From NCBI RefSeq assembly GCF_005144865.1, contig NZ_SWFM01000003.1, positions 310,001 through 374,000 of the forward strand: DNA of 64,000 bases, written 5' to 3'. This DNA is from Guptibacillus hwajinpoensis (GTDB lineage Bacteria > Bacillota > Bacilli > Bacillales > Guptibacillaceae). The translations under genes were made by a program, and so were the position numbers. The notes below the pieces were generated by a model, which did no database searches, had not been told where the DNA came from, and was given only the letters and a program-made list of their open reading frames with translations. How positions within the stretch are numbered: position 1 is the first letter of the stretch; each line of letters begins with the position of its first letter. Below are positions 51,079-60,908 of the stretch, one piece after another.

Positions 51079-52098
51079 CTACATTCCTATATATCTTGCA
51101 TATAAGGCTTTTGCTCTTCCACTATCCTCTGTCCCCTGAATGAGAACTCGACCATCAGGAAAAAGCACAAGTCTTTCACCTTCTTCTAGCTGAGCCCTAA
51201 GAAGAAAGGGGGTTTTCTTAATAGTTGTTGTTTTATCGAGTTTTGTAGCCCATTCCTGTAGATCAAACTGAGATTCAAGGTGAATTTGAATCGTTTCTCT
51301 GCCACACATTGATGTTACTTCTTGTCTATTTCCCATCTTTAACGCTGGAAATTCATGCTTTTGACAGGTTGGGCAACCTTCTTTTGGCGTTGAGAACTTC
51401 ATAGCATAACGATGGTTATTCCAAATATCCAACGTAAGTAAACTGCGATGAAGTTTATCATGAGCACCGGATACATATTTCATGATTTCTGTTACCTGAT
51501 AAGATGCAATTATATCAACAATAGGTGAAATCACACCAATCGTGTCACACGTTTCACCTGACGAACCTTCTCCACTCTGTATAAAACAACGAAGACAAGG
51601 CGTTTCTTCAGGTACAAACAGAGCTGTCATTCCCCTTGAGCTTACAGCACCACCATATACAAATGGGATTTTCTTCTTAAAGCATGCGTCATTTAAAAGA
51701 AAGCGAGTCGAAAAGTTATCGGTCCCGTCCATAACAAAGTCAATTCCATCGAGGAGTTCGATGATGTTGCTCGCATTTACATCTGCTGTTACTGCATCAA
51801 TCGTAATGGAAGAGTTCATTTTTTCAAGTTTCTTCTTTGCTGCAACAGTTTTCGGTAATGAGGCTGCTACATCTTCTTCGTCAAAGAGCATTTGCCTTTG
51901 CAAATTGCTTTGCTCTACGTAATCACGATCAACTATTCTTACATAACCACACCCTGCTCGGACAAGATGATTAGCAATTGCTGTTCCAAGTGCTCCCATC
52001 CCTACAATCAAAGCACTTGATTGACTAAATTGGTACTGTCCTTCTTCTCCAATAGGTGAAAAAAGCATCTGGCGTGAGTAACGTTTAAAGTCTCCCAT
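51079..52098 (-). CDS. moeB: MoeB/ThiF family sulfur-carrier adenylyltransferase
   Basis: This is a 339-residue E1-like enzyme that adenylates the Gly-Gly tail of MoaD or ThiS. The nucleotide fold is ALIVGMGALGTAIANHLVRAG, with the Arg-containing RDYVEQSNLQRQMLF, MDGTDNFSTRFLLND and GGAVSSRGMTALF. The zinc cysteines are CLRC and CPTC. A C-terminal extension (from about residue 260) with CGRETIQIHLE is typical of Bacillus members. It adjoins mobA, favouring a molybdenum cofactor role. Because no thiF lies in the thi operon, it may also serve ThiS (inference). Confidence 0.9.
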   Translation of the reverse strand: MGDFKRYSRQMLFSPIGEEGQYQFSQSSALIVGMGALGTAIANHLVRAGCGYVRIVDRDYVEQSNLQRQMLFDEEDVAASLPKTVAAKKKLEKMNSSITIDAVTADVNASNIIELLDGIDFVMDGTDNFSTRFLLNDACFKKKIPFVYGGAVSSRGMTALFVPEETPCLRCFIQSGEGSSGETCDTIGVISPIVDIIASYQVTEIMKYVSGAHDKLHRSLLTLDIWNNHRYAMKFSTPKEGCPTCQKHEFPALKMGNRQEVTSMCGRETIQIHLESQFDLQEWATKLDKTTTIKKTPFLLRAQLEEGERLVLFPDGRVLIQGTEDSGRAKALYARYIGM

Positions 52099-52698
52099 TT
52101 AGTCTATCTCCTTTTGAAGGATCTCATATTCGTCGATCGTATTCACATTCATAAAATGACGTTGATTAGATGCGTTAACAGAAACATAGTGCACCTTAAT
52201 TTCATTAAGTAAATCAATCATTCGCTTTCTACCAGCTTGTAAATGATTTTTAATTACATTCTCACAAGAAGAATGATAGATTGCACAAAGTGGCTGTACC
52301 CTTCCATCCTTTACAGGTACAATAGCTACTGCATCCGGATGGAGCATCATTTCATTTATAAGCATGGATAATAGACCTTCTGTTAGTAAGGGCATATCAC
52401 ATGCAACAGTGACATAATAATCGCCCTCAGTTTTTTCCATAGCAGAATAAATGCCCGCAAGAGGACCCATACCTACAAATGACTCATTATCAGTTAATAG
52501 TGTCACTCTGTCGTCCTCATCAATAGTAAACCGATCCATTAAGTCTTTCTTTGCTATGATAGCAGTTTCACTTACAATCGGAAGAAGTTGATTCAAAACA
52601 ATACGATAAAAGGGTAACCCGTTGATTGTCGCAAAAGCTTTTGGTGAACCAAACCTTCTCGATTCTCCACCAGCAAGCAATAGACCATTAATCTTCAT
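52099..52698 (-). CDS. mobA: Molybdenum cofactor guanylyltransferase
   Basis: MobA attaches GMP to molybdopterin to form the MGD cofactor. The 199 residues show the GTP-binding LLAGGESRRFGSPKAFATINGLPF, the NTP-transferase core, GPLAGIYSAMEKTEGDYYVTVACDMPLL (metal Asp) and VPVKDGRVQPLCAIYH. It starts inside the end of the DUF92 gene and ends one base from moeB/thiF, indicating a single operon. Confidence 0.94.
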   Translation of the reverse strand: MKINGLLLAGGESRRFGSPKAFATINGLPFYRIVLNQLLPIVSETAIIAKKDLMDRFTIDEDDRVTLLTDNESFVGMGPLAGIYSAMEKTEGDYYVTVACDMPLLTEGLLSMLINEMMLHPDAVAIVPVKDGRVQPLCAIYHSSCENVIKNHLQAGRKRMIDLLNEIKVHYVSVNASNQRHFMNVNTIDEYEILQKEID

Positions 52699-53468
52699 AG
52701 AAACCAGATACCTCCCGAAAGTCCACCGATAATGGAGGAAATAAAATTAACAACATCGTTATTTAAACCTGAGAATCCTTTTATTCTGAGTGTAGCGGTT
52801 TGACAATGTTCATGACGTTCAGTCTTTATCCCGCATATTTGGCAACGGAACTCTTCTTGTAACGACGCACCAATTAGCGTATCAAAGAGACACCCAATGA
52901 ACCCACCCAGAGTTACGAATAACAAAATTGCCAACGAAACATCAAACACTAGAGCACCTACACTACCAATCAACAGTGCTCCAAGAAAAGATGCGATTAA
53001 GCCAAACAAGCTAACTGCTCCAGATGTTCCAGGAGGCACAAACTGTCTTTTCTTAATGTGAAATGGTGGTCGTTTAGAAAGAACGCCAAGCTCAGAAGCC
53101 CAGGTATCGGAATTAGAAGCTGCAAGGACCGATAGAAAAAAGACCAGCCACCAATTAGATGGAAAGAACGCCATCATAATACCCGCAAATGCGGCAGCAC
53201 CGCCATTCGCTATTACCTGGTATTGATCTCTTGCAGATCCTTTTTCTACAATATCTCCTATCGCTTCTTTCTTCCTGGCTTTGTATTTACTCCATATAGT
53301 CGAAGATAGAAAGAAAATTCCCAGAAGAAGAAGTCCTCTCCATTCAAAACCATAAGCGATCGCAGTCCCAACTATTGTAGCAGCGATCGCTCCACCTTTT
53401 GTAAGTGCATTAACTTTAAATCCTATAAAACCTGTTATTCCACTTAACAAGAAGTATAGGAGTATCAT
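52695..53468 (-). CDS. DUF92 family membrane protein
   Basis: This is a 257-residue polytopic membrane protein of DUF92 (the family that includes TMEM19 and plant VTE6 phytyl-phosphate kinase). Six or so helices and the motifs KGGAIAATIVGTAIAYGF, AASNSDTWASELGVLSKRPPF (acidic ligands) and FIGCLFDTLIGASLQEEFRC are present. Family relatives act as isoprenoid phosphate kinases/CTP-dependent kinases. Whether this one does is unknown. It overlaps both yqgN and mobA, so it is in the same operon. Confidence 0.88.
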   Translation of the reverse strand: MILLYFLLSGITGFIGFKVNALTKGGAIAATIVGTAIAYGFEWRGLLLLGIFFLSSTIWSKYKARKKEAIGDIVEKGSARDQYQVIANGGAAAFAGIMMAFFPSNWWLVFFLSVLAASNSDTWASELGVLSKRPPFHIKKRQFVPPGTSGAVSLFGLIASFLGALLIGSVGALVFDVSLAILLFVTLGGFIGCLFDTLIGASLQEEFRCQICGIKTERHEHCQTATLRIKGFSGLNNDVVNFISSIIGGLSGGIWFL

Positions 53469-54031
53469 TTGACGTTTAGAATTTGTTCATTTGTAATAAT
53501 TGATTGTACAGGTAAATCAAAAGATTCGACTGGAACCGAATCCACTAATTGAAATTCATAAGCAAGAGAGACTGTTTCGTTTGGATACTTCTGCAAGAAT
53601 CGATCATAAAACCCTCCGCCAAATCCAATTCTATATCCTTTATGATCAAAAATAAGGCCAGGGACAACTAGGAGATCTATCTCATGACTATGACAAATGA
53701 ATGTCTCTTCAGGCTTAGGTTCCTTTAAGCCGAAATATACCGTTTCAAGTTGATCCCAACCCGTTAAGTAATAAAACGTCATTTGCTTAGATTTCGGATT
53801 ACACTTTGGTACAGCTACCTTCTTCCCATCAGCCCAAGCAGATTCAATAATTTTCTTAGTATCGACTTCGCTTTTCATTGCAATTGTTAGTCCAATTGTC
53901 TCTGCCTTTAGGTAAGGTTCATATGTAAACAGTCGTTCCACTATTTCTTTATCTAGAGTTTCTTTATCATGCGCTGTGATTTCATTTAATCGCGCTTTCA
54001 TATTCGTACGCCACTCATGTTTGGATTGCAC
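53465..54031 (-). CDS. yqgN: 5-Formyltetrahydrofolate cyclo-ligase
   Basis: This enzyme converts 5-formyl-THF to 5,10-methenyl-THF with ATP. The 188 residues show WRTNMKARLNEITAHDKE, the folate/ATP segments TIGLTIAMKSEVDTKKI, and the signature LVVPGLIFDHKGYRIGFGGGFYDRFL. The start is GTG at 54031, well spaced from AGGAGG, or ATG at 54037, one base from it. It is the first gene of the operon, beside rpmG as in B. subtilis. Its position upstream of cofactor genes may reflect folate supply, but no functional coupling is evident. Confidence 0.93.
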   Translation of the reverse strand: MQSKHEWRTNMKARLNEITAHDKETLDKEIVERLFTYEPYLKAETIGLTIAMKSEVDTKKIIESAWADGKKVAVPKCNPKSKQMTFYYLTGWDQLETVYFGLKEPKPEETFICHSHEIDLLVVPGLIFDHKGYRIGFGGGFYDRFLQKYPNETVSLAYEFQLVDSVPVESFDLPVQSIITNEQILNVK

Positions 54032-54082
54032 AATCATTCCTCCTACTTATCTTTACTTCTAGTTTAAGGGATATTGAGCAAA

Positions 54083-54112
54083 TAAAAAAGCAGTAGGATA
54101 TCCTACTGCTTA
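54083..54112 (-). terminator. Terminator of rpmG
   Basis: A perfect 24-base palindrome AAGCAGTAGGAT / ATCCTACTGCTT (54089-54112) overlapping the rpmG stop, followed by TTTTTATTTG on the minus strand. Confidence 0.92.
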
Positions 54113-54259
54113 CTTTGTTTCGCGGTGTAACGTATGCTTTTTAAGTCTTGGGCTGTATTTTTTAAGTTCAAGACGATCAGGGTTAGTACGTTTGTTCTTC
54201 GTCGTGATGTAGTTACGATCGCCTGTTTCAGTGCAAGCCAATGTAATTTGTACGCGCAT
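54110..54259 (-). CDS. rpmG: 50S ribosomal protein L33
   Basis: This is L33, 49 residues, [20 protein letters not shown] and [14 protein letters not shown]. It has a single Cys and lacks the CxxC pairs of the zinc-binding type, so it is the C-minus isoform. The ATG at 54259 begins the conserved MRVQ; an upstream in-frame start is unsupported. It has its own terminator. No Zur box was recognised upstream. Confidence 0.96.
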   Translation of the reverse strand: MRVQITLACTETGDRNYITTKNKRTNPDRLELKKYSPRLKKHTLHRETK

Positions 54260-54335
54260 GAATATCCCTCCAAATCCTATCAAACTGTTCATTTAACAAC
54301 ATACTTCATTATGATAACAAACAAATCTTATTCAA

Positions 54336-56315
54336 TCAAGTTGTTTTTGTTGATAACTCTTCATATTTCTCAAGATAATCCTTAACCACATCAACATAGG
54401 TTGCATGTGACCAGGTAAGTGGTGCTACAGAAAGCGGCTTACCTGTATATGGATGAACCTGCTCTGGTAGTATACCACTTGAGAGCGCCTGTTTAAATAC
54501 CCAATTGATATGCGTCTTTGCTTCACACAACTGTTCAATCGTTTGTGCACGAGCAATTTTCCACTTAGCAATCCAGAGCGTGCAAATCACCCATGGATTC
54601 CCTGGAACTTCGTCGACATTTTGGGATTGCTGAAAATAATAATCGCTTACATACCGAGCAACTCCCCCTATACTCGTTTTGACTGACAATCGCTTTTCCA
54701 CCTCTTTCATTGTTCGAACAATTCGAGGATCATCAGCAGGCAGAACACCAAAAGCAAACAGTCCAAAAACACTGCTCTCTATTGTATAATCCTTCGTAAC
54801 TTCTCCTGTTTCGTTGTTTGTATAAAGTCCTCTAATAAAGCAAGCACAATCACTATCGTAAAGATGCGTTTCAATCCCAGTCTTGATACGCTCCGCTCCC
54901 TCATAATAACTGTCTGCTCGGTCGTCTTCTCCAAACAGCCTGGCAAAAGAATGTGCCGCCATTAATCCACCATAACAAGCTGCAGACGTGAAACTAAAGA
55001 TTCCAAAGCGTTCTTCCCAGAGATCATAGGATGGTAGGGGTAAATTCAGATTCTCATCCATAAACTCAAGTAAAAACTTCGCTGCTGGTCTTACAAGAAA
55101 TTTATATAGAGATTGGGCAAATTCGATATCCCCTGTAGATTTGTAATGCTCCCAGAATGCCCATAACACAAGACCTGTTTCATCTTCTTGGATGGGAAGC
55201 TGTGAATGTTGGGAACGATCAATATAAGGGTGCCAACTTGATCCTACAGATCCATCAGGATTGTATTTATGATGCAAATATCCCTCCTTCGAGAGAAGTT
55301 CTGCGCAACAACGATAGAAATTGGAAACCATACCGTGGTAACCTGCCTTTGACATGGCTGAAGCAATTAGAGCGCCATCTCTTGGCCACATATAGCTATA
55401 ATGATCCCGATTATAATGTAAGATATCTGAGTCATTGGCTGCTATAATTGTCCCGTTCTGATTCGTTTGAGTACGCACTATTAACAAACTGCGCTTATAT
55501 AACGAAAGGAGCTCAGGTTCCAAGTCTGAATCCGGTAGAACAGACTTGTTTACCCAACGATTCCAGTACATTCTGATCTTTTCAACAGTTAAAAGTGTTC
55601 CTATCTCACTTACGTATTCATGAATGTTGGTAACTTCCTCTTTTGTTCTCCCTACAGTCATCCAGTAATACGCTGTTTTCTTATTATTAGCTTCTAATTT
55701 TGTTTCAAGAGAAAATGTACTATCAACTGACCCTTGTGCAATTGGATTAACGTGTAAATGTCCATCCTCTGCATCACGCCATGTTCCTTCCGCTGCCTGA
55801 AATCGTTTCACACCAGTTGTATATTGCTTGATTCCCGTTCCGTCGAGTTCCCCATTAAATAGAAAATATCGATACCGCTTATAATGGATAACGGATTTCG
55901 TATCAGGACAGTAATACGCTGTGTCTCCAACTTCAGTTTCATAGATATTCAAATCTTGATGAAAAAAAAGTCTTACGTCACGGCTCCGATCCTCCAAATT
56001 ATGAATCGTTATTTTACGAATCATTAACATTTCTCTCTGGTGTACGCCCTCTTCAAAAACAAGTTTAATTCCAAGGTGAGGATGATAAGCCGTGCTATAC
56101 GTCACGAGCGTATCCTGATCATAGTCAGGATTAATTTCCCATTCAGATGAGTGAAGCCATGAGAATTTTCCATCTACCCAAACCCCGATTCGGTTTGCGT
56201 GCCCCTGTACGTGATTCTGCTGTCCTACATATGGATAGTAAATATCACGAATTTGTAAAAACTGATCCATATTAATAAGTAGTTGACCGTTCCCAATCAC
56301 TAAATGTCTTGGCAT
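54336..56315 (-). CDS. Glycoside hydrolase family 15 protein (glucoamylase-like)
   Basis: This is a 659-residue GH15 enzyme. An N-terminal beta domain (about 1-270; HLVIGNGQLLINMDQFLQIRDIYYPY) precedes the alpha/alpha barrel. HYSYMWPRDGALIASAM contains the family's WPRDG, and SYDLWEERFGIFSFTSAACYGGL holds the first catalytic Glu. The second catalytic Glu is probably in GILPEQVHPYTG. There is no signal peptide, so it acts in the cytosol, perhaps on maltodextrins, trehalose-like or glycogen-derived substrates. It is absent from this place in B. subtilis. A stand-alone gene, ATG with AAGGGGGC upstream. Confidence 0.9.
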   Translation of the reverse strand: MPRHLVIGNGQLLINMDQFLQIRDIYYPYVGQQNHVQGHANRIGVWVDGKFSWLHSSEWEINPDYDQDTLVTYSTAYHPHLGIKLVFEEGVHQREMLMIRKITIHNLEDRSRDVRLFFHQDLNIYETEVGDTAYYCPDTKSVIHYKRYRYFLFNGELDGTGIKQYTTGVKRFQAAEGTWRDAEDGHLHVNPIAQGSVDSTFSLETKLEANNKKTAYYWMTVGRTKEEVTNIHEYVSEIGTLLTVEKIRMYWNRWVNKSVLPDSDLEPELLSLYKRSLLIVRTQTNQNGTIIAANDSDILHYNRDHYSYMWPRDGALIASAMSKAGYHGMVSNFYRCCAELLSKEGYLHHKYNPDGSVGSSWHPYIDRSQHSQLPIQEDETGLVLWAFWEHYKSTGDIEFAQSLYKFLVRPAAKFLLEFMDENLNLPLPSYDLWEERFGIFSFTSAACYGGLMAAHSFARLFGEDDRADSYYEGAERIKTGIETHLYDSDCACFIRGLYTNNETGEVTKDYTIESSVFGLFAFGVLPADDPRIVRTMKEVEKRLSVKTSIGGVARYVSDYYFQQSQNVDEVPGNPWVICTLWIAKWKIARAQTIEQLCEAKTHINWVFKQALSSGILPEQVHPYTGKPLSVAPLTWSHATYVDVVKDYLEKYEELSTKTT

Positions 56316-56402
56316 CTAAACGCCCCCTTGTCCATCTCCTACATTAGTGTATTGCAGAAAAAGACAGGTCATTACTGTCGGTCTCAAATTAAGTTCAACC
56401 AA

Positions 56403-56433
56403 TAGAAAAACCACATTCCAAATGGAATGTGGC
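56403..56433 (-). terminator. Terminator of the pst-phoU operon
   Basis: CCACATTCC / GGAATGTGG (56411-56419 and 56424-56432) with a four-base loop and TTTTTCTATTGG following on the minus strand, just after phoU. Confidence 0.92.
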
Positions 56434-56444
56434 TAACTTCTTTC

Positions 56445-57104
56445 TTAAGCATTAAGGTCATAACGTTTGCCCTTAACAACATAAATGACACTTTCTGAAA
56501 TATTCGTACAGTGATCACCAATCCGCTCGATATAACGACAAATAAAGGAAAGCTGCTGAATTTGGCTAACACTTTCAGGATGCTTTGTCATCAGTTCAAG
56601 CAATTCTTTAACAAGGCGACCATACATGTTATCAATTTCATCATCTGCGTCTGCAACAGCCATCGCCTGGTTAACATCTTCATCGTAGAATGAAGCAAGT
56701 ACTTCTCTAAGCATATTATTCGTTTTTTGAGCGAGGGCTGGAATCTCTTCAATTGGTTTAACGAAAGGTTTATCACCAATACGGATGATCGACTTCGCAA
56801 TATTAACTGCAAGATCTCCAACGCGCTCGACATCAGTCGTAATTTTCAATGCTGAAATTAATCGTCTAAGGTCAGTGGCAAGAGGTTGCTCCTTTGCAAT
56901 AAGCCAGATCGCTCTTTCATTGATTTCTTCTTCAAGTCGATTGATTTTATAATCGTTATCAATGATCTCTAGTGCCTTATCAACATTTTGATCTTTAAGT
57001 GCTGTGATCGCTTCATCAACAGCAATTTGCGCTAAAGAACCTAGTTCTAGTAGCTGTGATTTAATTTCATCTAATTGTTCCTGAAAATTCTCTCTAACTG
57101 CCAT
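56445..57104 (-). CDS. phoU: Phosphate transport system accessory protein PhoU
   Basis: This is a 219-residue protein of two three-helix repeats (about 1-110 and 115-219). The acidic metal-binding motifs are DNDYKINRLEEEINERAI and DADDEIDNMYGRLVKELLE, and the paired ERVGDLAVNIAKSI and ERIGDHCTNISESV are diagnostic. PhoU links the Pst transporter to PhoR/PhoP signalling and limits phosphate uptake. It is the last gene of pstS-pstC-pstA-pstB-phoU. B. subtilis 168 lacks phoU here, so this operon is more like those of other Bacillaceae. Confidence 0.95.
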   Translation of the reverse strand: MAVRENFQEQLDEIKSQLLELGSLAQIAVDEAITALKDQNVDKALEIIDNDYKINRLEEEINERAIWLIAKEQPLATDLRRLISALKITTDVERVGDLAVNIAKSIIRIGDKPFVKPIEEIPALAQKTNNMLREVLASFYDEDVNQAMAVADADDEIDNMYGRLVKELLELMTKHPESVSQIQQLSFICRYIERIGDHCTNISESVIYVVKGKRYDLNA

Positions 57105-57126
57105 GTATGCTCACCCCCGAGTAATA

Positions 57127-57948
57127 TTAACCGAAACGACCTGTGATGTAGTCTTCCGTACGCTTGTCAGTAGGGTTTGAGAACAACTGATTTGTATCAG
57201 AGTACTCAACTACCTCTCCATTTAGGAAAAATGCAGTTTTATCAGAGATACGAGCAGCCTGCTGCATGTTGTGCGTCACAATGATAATACTAAATTCCTT
57301 TTTCAGTTCCTGTACAAGCTCTTCTACTTTCAGTGTTGAAATTGGGTCAAGCGCAGAAGTTGGTTCGTCCATGAGAATAACATCTGGTTCGATCGCAAGA
57401 CAGCGTGCAATACACAGACGTTGTTGCTGACCACCTGAGAGTCCATATGCATTCTCGTTTAAACGATCTTTAACTTCTTCCCAAAGTGCAGCACCTTTTA
57501 GGCTTTTCTCTACAATTTCATCAAGGACCTTCTTGTTTTTAATGCCATGAATCTTTGGACCGTAAACAACATTTTCATAAATTGATTTAGGGAATGGATT
57601 TGGTTTCTGGAAAACCATTCCAACCTTAGTACGGAGGTCTTCTACTTTGTACTTATTATCAAAGATATTTTTCCCGCGATAGTTAATGTCACCAGACATT
57701 TTCACAATCGGCACCATTTCAACCATACGGTTAAGTGCTTTAATAAACGTAGACTTACCGCAACCTGAAGGACCGATGATCGCTGTAACTTGCTTCTCAG
57801 GAATGTTAAATTTGATATCCTTAAGCGCCTGATCCTTCCCGTACCACAGGTTAAAATTCTCGATACTATAGACCGTATTGCCTTCTTTTTTCTTTTCTTC
57901 CGGACGAGGAGCTTTTACAACCTTCTTTTCATCCATAATTGTCTTCAT
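57127..57948 (-). CDS. pstB: Phosphate ABC transporter ATP-binding protein
   Basis: This is the 273-residue ATPase of the phosphate importer. Walker A is [18 protein letters not shown]-loop [18 protein letters not shown], signature [15 protein letters not shown], Walker [14 protein letters not shown] and switch [15 protein letters not shown]. An N-terminal charged extension of about 28 residues precedes the domain. The ATG at 57948 is nine bases after AAGGGG. A TTG at 57954 is the alternative. It works with PstA/PstC. Confidence 0.96.
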   Translation of the reverse strand: MKTIMDEKKVVKAPRPEEKKKEGNTVYSIENFNLWYGKDQALKDIKFNIPEKQVTAIIGPSGCGKSTFIKALNRMVEMVPIVKMSGDINYRGKNIFDNKYKVEDLRTKVGMVFQKPNPFPKSIYENVVYGPKIHGIKNKKVLDEIVEKSLKGAALWEEVKDRLNENAYGLSGGQQQRLCIARCLAIEPDVILMDEPTSALDPISTLKVEELVQELKKEFSIIIVTHNMQQAARISDKTAFFLNGEVVEYSDTNQLFSNPTDKRTEDYITGRFG

Positions 57949-57990
57949 GATCAAAATCCCCTTTACTTGATGATGAGAGCATCTATTCTC

Positions 57991-58869
57991 TTATAATCGT
58001 TTTGAAAATTTATTCCGAATCAAGACCGCAATTGAGTTCATGATAAGAAGCATTGCTAATAACACAATAATACCTGCAGCAGCAACATCATGGAATTCGG
58101 TTTGTGGACGACTTGTCCAGTTAAATATTTGAATTGGCATAACAGTAAATCCAGATAATAAATTCTCTGGTAGATATGCAACAAACGTAAGTGCACCAAT
58201 CATAAGAAGTGGAGCAGTTTCACCTATCGCTCGTGATAATGCTAGAATTCCTCCAGTCAATATCCCAGGAATTGAAGCAGGTAAGACAACTCTTCTAATC
58301 GTTTGCCACTTTGTTGCACCCATTGCATAAGATGCTTCACGTAATTCTTTCGGTACAGAACGAACTGCCTCTTGAGCTGCTACTACAATGATTGGCAAGA
58401 TCAACAAACTCATCGTTAACCCACCTGCAAGAACACTCCTGCCCATCTCAAGCATTCTTACAAATACAGTTAGTCCTAATAAACCAAATACAATAGATGG
58501 AACCCCTGCGAGGTTAGATATATTAATTTGAATAAATGTCGTAAATCGGTTCTTCTTTGCGTATTCCTCTAGGTAAATCGCTGTTCCTACCCCAAGTATT
58601 AATGATACTGGAGCAATAACGGCCATTAACCATAAAGATCCGAAAAACGCTGCTTTAATCCCTGCTTTTTCTGGGAACCTTGAAGCGAAATTTTGGAAGA
58701 ACTGTAAGTCTAGATAACCAATTCCTTGAGTCAATATCCGATATAGCAAGATGACTAGAACAACGAGTGCAAAAATGGTTGTTCCAAAGAAAACCCCTTT
58801 AAGAATCTTATTTTGTTTAAGCCTGGTTTGCATTCTACTTTTAACTTTTGTCTGATCAACTAATTGCAT
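57991..58869 (-). CDS. pstA: Phosphate ABC transporter permease PstA
   Basis: This is a 292-residue inner subunit with six membrane helices (about 23-45, 70-95, 112-138, 142-160, 205-225 and 260-282). The EAA loop is VRSVPKELREASYAMGATKWQTI, and NLAGVPSIVFGLLGLTVFV is typical of PstA. The start overlaps the pstC stop by one base, so the permeases are made together. Confidence 0.95.
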   Translation of the reverse strand: MQLVDQTKVKSRMQTRLKQNKILKGVFFGTTIFALVVLVILLYRILTQGIGYLDLQFFQNFASRFPEKAGIKAAFFGSLWLMAVIAPVSLILGVGTAIYLEEYAKKNRFTTFIQINISNLAGVPSIVFGLLGLTVFVRMLEMGRSVLAGGLTMSLLILPIIVVAAQEAVRSVPKELREASYAMGATKWQTIRRVVLPASIPGILTGGILALSRAIGETAPLLMIGALTFVAYLPENLLSGFTVMPIQIFNWTSRPQTEFHDVAAAGIIVLLAMLLIMNSIAVLIRNKFSKRL

Positions 58870-59801
58870 TAGTATTCCTCCCTGAATCTACGAGAAATAT
58901 ATTGGGCAACAAGGTTCATAATGAGAGTAAATAAGAACAGTGTCATACCAACGGCATAAATACTGTAGTAGATTGTTGTTCCGTACCCTGCATCACCAAG
59001 ACTTACTTGTACAATGTAAGATGTCATTGTTTGGATAGACTCTGTTACATCAAACGTAAGTTTCGGTGTTGCCCCACCTGCTACTGTTACGATCATCGTC
59101 TCACCAATTGCACGAGATATAGCAAGTACAACCGAAGCGACAATTCCTGATAGCGCTGCTGGAAGAACTACTTTAACAGCAACCTCAAATCGAGTAGCAC
59201 CTAGACCAAGCGCCCCTTCACGAATCGCATTTGGTACAGAACTCATCGCATCCTCTGAAAGAGAAGCAATCATAGGGATAATCATGATACCAATAACGAT
59301 ACCTGGACTCAGTGCATTAAACACTGGGAGGCTTGGAATAACATTCTGCAATACAGGAGTGACAAAGGTTAAAGCAAAGAAACCATACACAATAGTAGGA
59401 ATACCTGCTAAAACTTCTAGAATCGGTTTAATGATTCGTCTTACTCTATCAGTTGCATATTCACTCAAATAAATGGCTGCTCCAAGTCCAAATGGAACTG
59501 CTACTAACATAGCGATACCTGTAATTAAAAGCGTTCCAGAAATCAATGGCCAAATTCCATAGTCCGGATCACTTTCAAAAAACGGATACCAGTCTTTGCT
59601 TGTAAAGTATTCAATAATTGAAACGTGGTTAAAGAATGTGATCGTTTCAACAATCAGTGTAAATACAATCCCAAGTGTTGTTAAAACAGAAATGATCGCA
59701 CAAAGAAGTAAAAACCCTGGAACGAGTTTTTCTACAATCTTTGAACGAGACTGTTGCTTCTCTTTTTTATCTTTTATCATTTGACGAACTGACCCTTGCA
59801 T
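58869..59801 (-). CDS. pstC: Phosphate ABC transporter permease PstC
   Basis: This is a 310-residue permease with six helices and the family motifs VLAGIPTIVYGFFALTFVTP and SSVPNAIREGALGLGATRFE (EAA loop). The charged N-terminus (KDKKEKQQSRSK) precedes helix 1 at about residue 30. The ATG follows GAGGGGGAG. An 80-base gap containing a hairpin separates it from pstS, as is common where PstS is made in excess. Confidence 0.95.
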   Translation of the reverse strand: MQGSVRQMIKDKKEKQQSRSKIVEKLVPGFLLLCAIISVLTTLGIVFTLIVETITFFNHVSIIEYFTSKDWYPFFESDPDYGIWPLISGTLLITGIAMLVAVPFGLGAAIYLSEYATDRVRRIIKPILEVLAGIPTIVYGFFALTFVTPVLQNVIPSLPVFNALSPGIVIGIMIIPMIASLSEDAMSSVPNAIREGALGLGATRFEVAVKVVLPAALSGIVASVVLAISRAIGETMIVTVAGGATPKLTFDVTESIQTMTSYIVQVSLGDAGYGTTIYYSIYAVGMTLFLFTLIMNLVAQYISRRFREEY

Positions 59802-59839
59802 ATATTACTCCCCCTCACAAAAGAGCAAAACAGGATAAA

Positions 59840-59861
59840 GTGAGGAGCTTCACCTCCTCAC
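59840..59861 (-). other. Hairpin between pstS and pstC
   Basis: GTGAGGAG / CTCCTCAC (59840-59847 and 59854-59861), six-base loop, followed on the minus strand by TTTATCCTG. It is likely a processing or attenuation hairpin that leaves more pstS than pstCAB mRNA. It is not a full terminator, since the T run is short. Confidence 0.7.
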
Positions 59862-59881
59862 CAATCTGTTTCCATTTAATA

Positions 59882-60835
59882 TTACTTACCAGCGATTTCG
59901 TTAAGCTTATCCGTTGCTTCTGTGTACTTCTCTTCAGGAAGTGCTACATAACCAACAGCATCAGCCATTGCACCAGCGTTTTCTAGTGCATATTTAGAGA
60001 AATCATAAACAGCCGGGTTATCTTTAACAGCAGAATGCTTTATATAAGTGTAAAGTGGACGAGATAGTGGCTCGTATGTTCCATCTTGAATTGTCTCAGC
60101 ATTAGGCTTAACTGCTTTTCCATCACCGTTTACAATTGGTACTACATTTAAGTTTTCTTTATTTTCAAGGTAGTAAGCATAACCAAAGAATGCCATTCCA
60201 TTCTTAGAACCAGTTACACCATTTACAAGTACGTTATCATCTTCAGAAAGCGTTGCTTCTTTATTCATTTGCTGCTCATCTAGTACAACTTCATTGAAGT
60301 AGTCATACGTTCCTGAGTCAGTACCTGGGCTAAATAGTTGAATCTTTTCTTTAGGCCATTCAGAGTTAATATCGCTCCACATAGTAGCTTCGCCTGTCCA
60401 AATCTTTTGAAGTTCTTCAACTGTAAGCTGATTTACCCAGTCATTTTTTTTATTTACGACGATAGAAAGTCCATCTTTAGCGACTTCAAATTCAGTAAAG
60501 TCAATACCAGCTTCTTCAAGTGCTTTTACTTCTTCTTCTTTAATAGGACGTGAAGCATTAGTGATGTCTGTTTCACCAGCTGCGAATTTCTCAAATCCAC
60601 CGCCAGAACCAGATACACCAACACTTACTTTTACGTCAGGTTGTTCAGCAGCGTATTCTTCCGCAATAGCTTCCATGATCGGAAATACTGTAGAAGATCC
60701 GTCCATTAACACATTTCCAGAAACTTGATCAGAAGAACCTTCGCCGTTGCTAGAATTACCACCGTTTCCGCAAGCTGATGCGAAAACTAAAATCATTGAC
60801 ATAACTAGCATAAGCATAATGCCTTTGAACTTCAT
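59882..60835 (-). CDS. pstS: Phosphate-binding lipoprotein PstS
   Basis: This is the 317-residue substrate-binding protein of the Pst phosphate importer, attached to the membrane outside. A lipoprotein signal (MKFKGIMLMLVMSMILVFASAC, Cys22 in ASAC) is followed by a Gly/Ser-rich linker. Binding-site segments are DGSSTVFPIMEAIAEEY, VSGSGGGFEKFAAGETDITNASR and SPGTDSGTYDYFNEVV. The ATG at 60835 is behind GGGGGA. It is the first gene of the operon and has a Pho box upstream. Confidence 0.96.
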   Translation of the reverse strand: MKFKGIMLMLVMSMILVFASACGNGGNSSNGEGSSDQVSGNVLMDGSSTVFPIMEAIAEEYAAEQPDVKVSVGVSGSGGGFEKFAAGETDITNASRPIKEEEVKALEEAGIDFTEFEVAKDGLSIVVNKKNDWVNQLTVEELQKIWTGEATMWSDINSEWPKEKIQLFSPGTDSGTYDYFNEVVLDEQQMNKEATLSEDDNVLVNGVTGSKNGMAFFGYAYYLENKENLNVVPIVNGDGKAVKPNAETIQDGTYEPLSRPLYTYIKHSAVKDNPAVYDFSKYALENAGAMADAVGYVALPEEKYTEATDKLNEIAGK

Positions 60836-60908
60836 GTAATTTCCCCCTAAATGGATGTTTGTACTTTGTTCGCGAGATGCCGTTACCCATCTCCCGATCA
60901 CAAGTCTA